From Baffinella frigidus (taxonomy: Eukaryota; Cryptophyceae; Cryptomonadales; Baffinellaceae), in contig MU646386.1 in the NCBI GenBank assembly GCA_026770585.1, positions 907,447-919,257 on the forward strand: 11,811 bases of DNA, read 5' to 3'. The notes beneath the pieces were generated by a model. It saw only the letters and a program-made list of their open reading frames with translations, was not told where the DNA came from and did not search any database. A program made the position numbers and the translations under genes. Shown here piece by piece: positions 1-9,200 of the stretch; the stretch's first letter is position 1, and each line of letters begins with the position of its first letter.

Positions 1-8
1 CACACACG

Positions 9-273
9 CTACTCCTTGTCAGGGGCGGGCGAGGCAGAGGCATGGATGAGCTTATGCACGCGACGCATCTCGGGGAGGAAGGCAGACGGGGGGTGCTGCT
101 GGGCGTGGAGGAGCGACGCGCGGTACTCGTCCTTGTATCGCTCCGCCGCCTGCGCGTTGTTCTGGGCGGAGTGGCTCTTGACCAGGCAGCGCAGCACCGC
201 CTGCGTCTGGCGGAGGGCGGCGGTCCAGACGAGAGCATCTTCCTCTTCTGCGGGCGGAGCGTCCCCGAGGCAC
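9..273 (-). CDS. EDRF1: EDRF1-like last exon with stop codon (phase 2 in)
   Basis: Encodes residues 954-1040: CLGDAPPAEEEDALVW, then TAALRQTQAVLRCLVKSHSA, AQAAERYKDEYRASLLHA and LPEMRRVHKLIHA, ending APDKE before TAG at 9-11. Long amphipathic helices fit the C-terminal end of the family. The acceptor is GTGCAG|GTGCC. Reading on through the intron is open by chance; the heptad-free intron 274-501 is removed because the phase and the GT/AG borders fit. Confidence 0.83.
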
Positions 274-3200
274 CTGCACGAACCAAGGTTCAAGGCTCGA
301 TTGTCAAGAAAATGAAGAAAGGGGGAGAGAGAAAAGTTTGGAGGTGCATGGGTGAGGGAGAGAGAGAGGAGGTGGTGCAACGTGGCAAGCGAAGGGGGCC
401 CGCACAGTTGCAGTTTTGGATCTCTCCTTTCTGGGCTCGAGGGTACTAACGAAGAAGGAGACATAGAGACGAGAGCACTGTGAGAGAAGGGTTCCTCGCA
501 CCTTTGCAGCGCCGCACCCCCCCACCCCCCATCGAACGGCGACCACAACTCCAGCACGCCCCCACCCTTCCCCCCGTCCCTCCCCACCACCTCCGCGCGG
601 CGCCCCCCGCCCCCCGTTCGAGCCCCCGAATCGTGGGATGGTGGGGGCGGGTGGTGAGAGGGGTCTGCGAGGGTTAGGAGGGAGTCGAGTGCGGCGGAGA
701 GCTCGTGTATGCCCCCGCGCCGCTGCGAGAGTTCCGCCTGGGTGAGAGGGTTTCGAGTTCAGTGTTTAGGGTGTGGGGTTTATGGTTTAGGGTTTAGGGT
801 TTAGGGTTTAGGGTTTAGAGTTTGGGGTTTAGGGTTAAGGGTTTAGGGTTCAGGGTTCAGGGTTTCGGGTTTCGGGTTTCGGGTTTCGGGTTCCGAGTTC
901 GGGGTTTCGGGTTTCGGGTTTGGGGTTTAGGAACCTGAATGCAGCGGACGCGTACGGCGTCAGGGAGCGTCGCGGCCAGTGCACACGCTTTCTCAAGATG
1001 CATGTCCGCTAGCCTGCATTTGGGGTTTAGGTTCAGGGTTTAGGGTTCAGGGTTTAGGATTTAGGGTTTAGGGTCTAGGGTCCAGGGTTGAGGGTTTAGG
1101 GTTCACTTATTGACGGTTCGGGTTAAGGGTTCAGGGTCCAGGGTTCAGGGTGGGGGGGGTGGGGTAAAGTGTATAGGGACAGGGTTCAGGATCTAGGGTG
1201 TAGGGTGTACGCTTGCGGAGTTAGGGTTGAGTGGCAGGGTTTGGGGATACCGGCGGCGCGCCTTGGCCCAGCGCGCCTGCTGCGAAGCATCCTTCGGTGA
1301 TCGGGGGTCCCCGCTGGCTGGGAACTCCTCTCGCGCGAGCAGCGCTGCCAGGTGCAGGTGCGCTGCTGCCGCCTGGTTTGGGTTTGGGGTTTACGGTTCA
1401 GGCTTTAGGTGGAGTTCTTCTTCCCGCCAGATTCAAGGAGTGGGGCTTGTTTGTTTTCTTCTCCCGATGGGTGTGGAGGTGCGCTGCTGCTGCCTGGTTG
1501 GGGTGTGGGGTGTGGGGTTTGGGGTTTGGGGTTCGGGGTTTGGGGTTTGGGGTGCAGGTTTTAGGGTTGAGGGATCGCAGGCGAGAGAACGCCCCCGTGC
1601 TTGGTTCGGAATAACACCCCCCCACACGGGGGGGTTAGGGTTTAGGAATTTGGGATCCTTGTTTCGTGATTCAGGATCAGGGTTTTAAGATCACTCGCCT
1701 GCGGGGAGCCAACAGCCTTGAGCGTGACAGCAGCGCGCTGCAGCGCCGTCTCCTATCCACTGCATTACTACCGACTCGCAAACCGCACCCAGCACCTACC
1801 CACCGGATCGCCCGCGCCACTCACACGGGGGGGGGGTCTCACCTGCGGGGATCCGTCGGCCTCGAGCGTGACTGCCGCGCGCTGTAGCGCCTTTTCTGCG
1901 GCGGCGAGCGCCGAGAGTACCTCCTCCCCCTCCGCGCCCTCCCCGATGAGCGAGGCTATCACTTCTGGGGGCATACCCTGCCCCTGTCATGGAGGGGTTG
2001 GGGTTGAGGGGTTGGAGTTTGGGTTTTGGGGTGTGGGTGTGGGGTTTGGGGTTTGGGGATTGAGGCTTGGTGTTTGGGTTTTGGGTTTTGGGTTTTGGGT
2101 TTGGTGTTTGGTGTTTGGTGTTTGGTGTTTGGTGTTTGGTGTTTGGTGTTTGGTGTTTGGTGTTTGGTGTTTGGTGTTTGAGGTTTGAGGTTTGGGGTTT
2201 GGGGTTTGGGGTTTGGGGTGTGGGGTTTGGGGTTTGGGGTGTGGGGTGTGGGGTGTGGGGTGTGGGGTTTGGGGTACATGGTTGAGGGTTGAGGGTTTTG
2301 GGGTTCGGGTTTCATGACCTTCCCGGTGGGGTTTAGTGGTTTAGGGGTTTGGAGGTTTCGGGGTTTGGAGGTTTGGGGGTGTAGGTTTCAGGAGGCTCGT
2401 AACCTTCCCCGAGGCCAGCCAATCCCCCCAGCCATATCAATATCCATATCAACATCAGTACTTTAGAGATTTGCGCGTGTAGGGTTCGGAGTTTGGGGTT
2501 TAAGAAGAAGGGAGACAAGAAGGAGAAGGAAATGAAGAAGCGGATGATAACCTTTCCCGAGGCAGGCCCAATCCCTACAGCCATACCAATATCCACCAGC
2601 CCCGCCCGGTTCAGCGTTTAGGGTTGGGGTGTGCGGGTTCAGGGATCAGAATGTAGGATGCAGGAAAAAGGAAAAGAAGAAGAGAGAAGAAGCGGATGAT
2701 AACCTTTCCCGAGGCCAGCCCAATCCCAACAGCCATATCAAATATCCACCAGCCCCCAAACCCTAAACGCTCAGCCCTAGGGCAGACGGTTCAGGGTTCA
2801 GAGTTGTTTGGAGTACATGTTTCATGGTTCAAGGTTGAGGGGCTTGAGGTATCGATTGCACCTTCCTCGACGCCAGCCCAATGCCCACAGCCATGTCAAC
2901 ATCAGGGTTCATGATTCATGGTGCAAGGTGTTAGTGTTCAGGGTTCAGGGTTCAGACCTTCCCTGACGCCAGCCCGATGCCAACAGCCATATCAATATCC
3001 GCCAGCCCAGCCCGCACGTCCCGCGCCACCTCCTCGCCCTTCCTCCCCCCTGGGGTTCAGGGTTTAGCGTTGAGGGTTTAGCGTCGAGGGGCTAGGGTTG
3101 AGTTGTTTTGGGTTCCAGCCCCGCCCGCACGTCTCGCGCCACCTCCTCGCCCTTCCTCCCCCCTGGGGGTTTGGGTTGAGGGTTTGGGGTTTGGGGTTTG

Positions 3201-6200
3201 GGGTTCGGGGTTTGGGGTTTGGAATTTGGGGTTTGGGGTTTGGGGTTTGGGGTTTGGGGTTTAGGGTTTCGGGTGTAGGGTCTAGAGTTCAGAGTTTAGG
3301 GTTTAGGTCTTAATGAGCAGGTTTCAGGGTGTAAGGTTCAGGGTTCAAGGGTTAGGGTTTATGGGTGAGGGGTTAGGGTTTAGGGTTTAGTGTATGGAGT
3401 TGAGGTTTCAGGGTTTAGTGTTTAGGGTTCGGGTGGAAATCTAGGGTTCGGGTGGAAATCTAGGGAAGAGACCTGGTTTGGAAGGGTCGAGGGGCGCAAG
3501 GCCGATGCCCTCTTGGGCCTCCAGGAACAGCGCCCGCGCCCGCTGCAGGTCTGTCCCTTGCTCCTCCTGCACACGTTCACAGTTCAGTGTTTAGTGTTTG
3601 GTGTTTAGGGTTTAGGTTGAGGGGTTAGGGCGTATTTGCTCCGGGAGCTAGGGTGTAGGGTGTCGGGTGGGGTGGCACCGTGATTCCGGGTGCGTGGGGC
3701 GCGGCGTGCGCGCGCGTGAGGAAGAGCGAGCCTGCGGTTTGGGGTTTAGGGTTGAGGGTGTGGCGGTCGGGTTTGGGGTTTGGGGTTTGGGGTTTAGGGT
3801 ATAGGGTTTGGGGTTTAGGATTTAGGGTTTAGGGTTTAGGGTTTAGGGTTTAGGGTTTAGGGTTTGGGGTTTGGGGTTTGGGGTTCAGGGTTTATGGCGT
3901 AGGGTTCATGGTTTAAGGTGTAGGGTGTCGGACCTAAGCAGCACGAGAGCGACGCGGCAGAAAGGGTGTCGCCAATCGATCAACACCTAAACCCTCAACC
4001 CTGAACCCTAAACCACACACCCTACAACCTGAACCCTGTCGGACCTAAGCAGCACGAGAGCGAGGCGGCGGAGAGAGTGTCGCCAATCTGCTGGAAGACG
4101 CGAATGCCCTGGTGGTAGTGCTGGTGTGCGCGCGTGAACCTGGATTGGAGATTCAGGGTTCAGGGTGTTGGGGTTTTAGGGGGAACCTGGGTATTAGGGT
4201 TTCGCGCATGATGTAGTTTGTTTTGATTCGGTTTGAGCTGTTTTAGTTTAGTTTGATTTTGTTTAAGGTTTAGGGTTTGAAGATTTCAGGGTTTCAGGGT
4301 TTTAGGGCGTTCAGGTGTGGGGGTGAACCGGCCTGTGGTGGTGTAGAAGGTGCCGAGCAGCTTGTAGACTGATCCGAGTTTGACCAGCAGCTCTGCCCGC
4401 CGCGGTGCCGAGTAGCAGAACTGCCGGACGGCCGTAGTGGTTTAGGGTGGGGTGCTGTACGGCAGTATGGCAACGCTGTATGGCGTTGGTTGAGTTTTGT
4501 TGGCAGTTCTGCTACGTTGGTTGAGACTAGCATACGACAAAGTTTTGTTGATGTCTTCGTTCAGATTTGTGTAGGTTGGGATGTTTTTGACCTGGAGGGC
4601 ACTGACGAGGAACTTGAACGTGGGGTTGCAGTTCCCTAAATCCCAAATCCCAAACCCCAAACCCCAACGCCAAAACCCTAAACCCCAAACCTGGAGAGCA
4701 CGGACGAGGAACTTGATGGCGAGGTTGCAGTTCTCCTCCTTTTCGCCCCCGAGAGTCGCGACCGTCGGCGTCTGTTGTTTTGAGGGTTTAGGGTTTGGGG
4801 TTTAGGGTTTAGGGTTCGGGGTTCAGGGTTCAGGGAATGAGATTCAGGGTGTAGGGTGTAGGATTCAGGGTACAGGGTTCAGCATTCAGGGTTGAGGGTT
4901 GAGGGTTGAGGGTTCAGGGTTCAGGTTTCAGGGTTAATGCAATCTCTTCAGGAGTTAGGGTTTACAGGGAAAGGACCTGGATGAGGGTTTACAATTCATG
5001 GTGCAGGATGTGGAATGTAGTGTTTAGAGTTTCGGGCTTAGCGTTTCGGACCTGGTGTGCGGCTGGCACGTCCCCCGCCCCCGCGCCACTCGATCCGCCC
5101 GGCGAGAACGCCGTGCTGCAGAACCCCCCCGCGGGCGAGAACCCCGCGGCCAGCACCCGGTCCAGCTCCCGCGCCTCCTCCACCTACCCAGGAGGAGCGT
5201 CAACCGATTACCGATCCCTGATTGCTGATTTCTCTGATTAGTGTTCCCGAATTACTAATTGGTGCTCCTTCATTGCTAATTAGTGCTCCCTAATTGCTGA
5301 TTAGTAAACGCGGAATCACTAATTAGTGATCCCTATGGCTGCATGGCCAGCACCCGGTCCAGCTCCCACGCCCCCTCCACCTACCCAGGGGGGGCGCCAT
5401 CCGATGACTGATCCCTATTTACTGATTGCTAATTACTGATCCCGGATTGCTGATTGCTAATTGATCGAACTGCTATTCAGCCACAGGGATACCTAATCAG
5501 CGATTCCGCGTTGGTAAGTGAGGACAATAAGGGGTTATTAATTGGGGTGGGAACCTCAGCGCGGATCTGGAGGATCTCGTCCTTGGGCCGGTCGCAGAGC
5601 GCCAGGTACATCTCCGCCCAGACCTGCGTTGAAGGTTTGGGGTTTAGGGTTTAGGGTTTAGGGTTTGGGGTTTGGGGTTTGGGGTTGAGGGTTGAGGGTT
5701 TGGGGTTTGGGGTTTGGGGTTTGGGGTCTAGGGTCTAGGGTCTAGGATTTAGGGTTGTACATCACATACTAGTGAAGGGCTACATGACAGACCTGCATAA
5801 GCTCCTGCTCCTCCCGCTGCGGGGAACTCCCGTTCACCACGGTTGACTAATCTTCGCTTTCCCGGTACACCCCCGCCCGGTCGCGTCCGTGCCCCGGTAC
5901 AAACCACCCTCGGGTTAGTCAACACACACACGGTGGCAAAAGCTGACGAATCGAGTGCTTAAGTCAAGTGAGAAGCAACCATCGGGGCTCGCAACCTGCA
6001 TGGCTTCGCTCATCAGCTCCTGCTCCTCGCGCTGCGGGGAACTCCCTTTCGTGACCCCCTCGAATGCCTTCACCTGCGTTTCGCGTTTTCGCTTTAAAGT
6101 TTAGGGTTGAAGGTTTAGGGTGTGGGGTTTAGGGTTTAAGGTTGAGGGTTTCGGGGTTCAGGTGTGGGTTTTTGGTTTCGGGTTTGGGGGGCAGAGTTTA

Positions 6201-9200
6201 AGGTGCAGGGTGTAAGGTTTGGGGATCAGTGGGTTTCGGGTTTCGGGTTTCGGGTTTCGGGTTTTGGGTTGTACGGAGCGGACGAGGGCGTGGGCGACGT
6301 TGCCGCGCTTCAGCAGGCGCATCGCCATCGCCACCCCGCACTTCGCCGCCTGCGTCATGTACGGTTTGGGGGTTCGGGTTCGGGGTGGGGGGGTTACAGT
6401 GTTGGATGTAGTGTTAGGATGAGGGGTTGAGGGTTGAGGGTTTCGGGCTCAGGGTGTAGGGTCTGCCTGGAAAAGTTCCCACGGTGAACGTGTGGAATGG
6501 TTACCTTACAGCTGACGCGGCGGAGGTGCTGCTGGGAGGGATCCGGCCTCGGGATCCCCGCCGCGGCCGCGTAGTGCTCCATGGCGTTCTCCAGGTCCGA
6601 GATCGGGTACGCGCTCCCCCACTCCGCGGTGTCGCCGACGTTGGGGCGCGAGGTCGCGCCGTCGCCCTCCACGTCGTTGGGGTCCACGTCCTCTTCGTCC
6701 CCGGAGCTCCCGGCAGCCTCCTCCTGGAGGTTGCCGTCCGCGTCGACGTAGAACCCGCACTCGTTGTCCACCGCGCCGCCGTCCCCCTCCCCTCCGCGCC
6801 ACCGCCACCTAGTGTGTAGGGACTCAGGGTTGAGGGTTGAGAGAGGGTTGAGGGGTTAGACAGGGTTGAGGGGTCAGGCATGGTTCAGGGTGTAGACAGG
6901 GTGTAGACAGGGTTTAGGGTTTAGGGTCTAGGGTCTAGGGTCTAGGGTCTCGAGTGTATAAAGAAAGGGTTTAGGGTTTAGACAGGGTGTAGGGTTTAGG
7001 GTCTAGGGTCTAGGGTCTAGGGTCTCGAGTGTATAAAGAAAGGGTTTAGGGTTTAGACAGGGATTAGACAGGGTTTAGAGTTTAGACAGGGTCCAGACAG
7101 GAATCCTCACTTAGGGTGCAGGGTGTAGGGATTGGGCAGGCACCCCGCGCCGACGAGCGAGTCGCCGACACCCTCATGCGAGAGCGCAACCTCCCCTGCA
7201 TGCTCCTCCTCGCTCAGCACCTGCGCGCAGGGAACCACTTTCAGAGAAAACCACTTTTGGCGGGGGGAATAAAGTGATTTCCGAGGGCGTTGGGTCTGGG
7301 GATACTACCCCGTGTAGGATGACCGGAGTGACTTTACACAGTCACGTCCACTATAAGGAGACATCCTACACGGGATAGTACCCCCAGATTGAGAACGTTT
7401 GGGGTTTAGGGTTTGGGGGTTGGAACCGAGAGGGCATTGAGGAACAGGCGCGCGGTGCGGAGGCGGTGCTTGGCTGCGCCCCCTGCGAGTTGAGGTTTTC
7501 GGGTTTAGGGTTTAGGTTTAAGGTTCAGGGAGACAGGGTTTAGGGCTTGGGGTATAGGATTTAGAGTATAGGGAGACAGGGTTTAAGGTTTATGGAGACA
7601 TGGTTAGTTGGGGTTTCGGGTGTAGGTTGTAGTGAGACAGGGTTTCGGGTGTAGGGTGTGGGGATAAGGGTTTTTGGGGTTCCGGGCTTGGGGTCTCGGA
7701 TTTGGGGTGTAGGGTTTCGGGCGTTACCAGACGCGACGAGTGTGCGGTCGTGCTGCTGCAGCCTTCTTGCGATCTTGAAGCACAGCATTCCCCCCTGCTC
7801 CCGCGTTTCGGGTCAGAGGTTTTGGGTACACGGCTTGGGTTTTTCGGGTGTAGCGGTCGAGGGTAGGGTTTGAGCGATCTTGAAGCATAGCATCCCCCCC
7901 TGCTTCCAGGCGTAGGGTTTAGATACACGTCGGGTTTTAATTGTGTACCGGGGTTTTCGGAATCAGGAAAAAGCTCGGACGTGGAAAGGACGAGGAGCTG
8001 CGTTTCACCGGGTCACGCACACTCATTTAGTACCACGAAACGAAACGTCGCGTTCTGAAATTCCCACGTGTGCCCTGGGGTGGGGTGGCAGGGACGGTAG
8101 GTAGTCAGCGCGAGCGGGACCGGCGTCGCCTCAATCGCCTCCCTCTACTCCGGGGAGGCACTTCGGCCGTTACGACAGCCTACACAAAATTCAAGGTTTC
8201 ATGGTGTGTGGGAGGGGGGGGGGGCTTCTGGACGTCTCTGGAGGAGGGGTTGGAGGGAGGGACCTTTTTGGCAGATTCCGCGCCAAAACACTGTAGCCGA
8301 AATGCGGCAACCCTACGCCGAAAGCCCTAGAAAGCAAGGAGAAAATGACCTTTCGGAGTAGGGGCCCGGCAGTGTCGGCCTCGTCCAGGCAGAACAGCTG
8401 CACCTCCTCGCTCCCCTCCGGCCTGGTTATTCCGTGTTGAGTGTTGAGTGTTGAGTGTTGAGTGTTGGGTTTGGGGGTGAGGGTTGGGTTTAGAGTTCAG
8501 GATTTGAGGTTGGGGTTGGGGTTGAGGGTTTGGGGTCGGGGGTTTGGGGTTTAAGGTTTAGGGTTTAGGGATTAGGGATTAGGGATTAGGGTTTAGGGTT
8601 TAGGGTTTGGGGTTTGGGGTTTAAGGTTTAGGGTTTAGGGATTAGGGATTAGGGATTAGGGTTTAGGGTTTAGGGTTTTAGTTTCGGGGTTTGGGTTTTA
8701 GGGTTTAGGGTTTAGGGTTTAGGGTATAAGGTGTAAGGTCACCGGTAAAGCCAGTAGGTCCCGGCCTCCTTGGTGCAGTGCGACTGCAGAAACGAAAGCA
8801 CTGACGACGCGCTCTCCATCACCGCCTAATCGTGGTGTAGGGTTCAGTATTCCATATTAAGGGCTCAGGGTTCAGCCACTCGCGGCTGTGACCGTGGCCG
8901 TTTGTTCAAAATCTACAAGTGGCTGCGTAAAACGTGTTGTAGAGGATTTGGGGAGAATCGCCTGGGGCTCGAAGGCGACGCCGTCACGCCACGAGGGAAG
9001 GTCCTCTGTCCGCACCATTGAGTACCCGTGCACCTTGCCTTCCTTGTGGTAGCACACCGCGGTCTGCGAGACGTTGTTCAGGGTGTTGTCGAGCCAGTAG
9101 TCGAGGCACGTCAGCTTCGTCACCTGTGGAGGCTTTGGGGTTAGGGTCTCCCACCCTCAACCCTACACCATTGAACAAGGCTGTACCCCAGAAACTTCCC

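Larger units (their letters stand above)
1373..1842 (+). repeat. Intron 22: heptamers plus two exon-end copies
   Basis: TTTGGGG units at about 1500-1555 and TTTAGGG near 1635. It also holds a copy of the exon 23 start (1472-1493) and a copy of the exon 22 end (1697-1751). The stretch 1752-1840 is unique, with a run of ten G. Confidence 0.85.
1978..2957 (+). repeat. Intron 21: 980 bases of heptamers and four exon 21 copies
   Basis: This is the longest intron. TTTGGTG is repeated about a dozen times (about 2098-2180), then TTTGGGG and TGTGGGG (about 2185-2275). From 2400 to 2910 short repeats alternate with four copies of the end of exon 21. Purine-rich AAGAAG tracts at 2505-2545 and 2665-2695 precede two of them. 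Confidence 0.88.
5624..5995 (+). repeat. Intron 13: heptamers, exon copy and inverted-repeat element
   Basis: TTTAGGG and TTTGGGG at 5637-5755, ending in TCTAGGG units. Then the exon 13 end copy and an inverted-repeat element; 5937-5990 is unique. Confidence 0.87.

Noticed and set aside
1251-1282. GC donor at CAG|GCGCGC in exon 23, joining directly to exon 25
   Set aside because: It is in frame, but the GT donor at 1250 plus exon 24 (935-1013) is also in frame, uses GT, and explains a non-repeat segment bracketed by splice sites.
1227-2315. Long open frames translating as GFGVWGLGF or NPKPQTPNPK repeats
   Set aside because: They are translations of 7-base repeats in intronic DNA, open in several frames on both strands, with no conserved motif.
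2404-3162. Exon 21 copies as mutually exclusive alternative exons
   Set aside because: Each copy has at most one splice site and most are frameshifted or truncated.
6501-6881. Other open frames over exon 11 on both strands
   Set aside because: Very high GC content leaves several frames open; only the DNECGFY frame splices in phase on both sides.
7295-7388. Rho-independent terminator or CRISPR repeat reading of the hairpins
   Set aside because: The gene is spliced and eukaryotic; there is no T-run logic and no regular spacer array.
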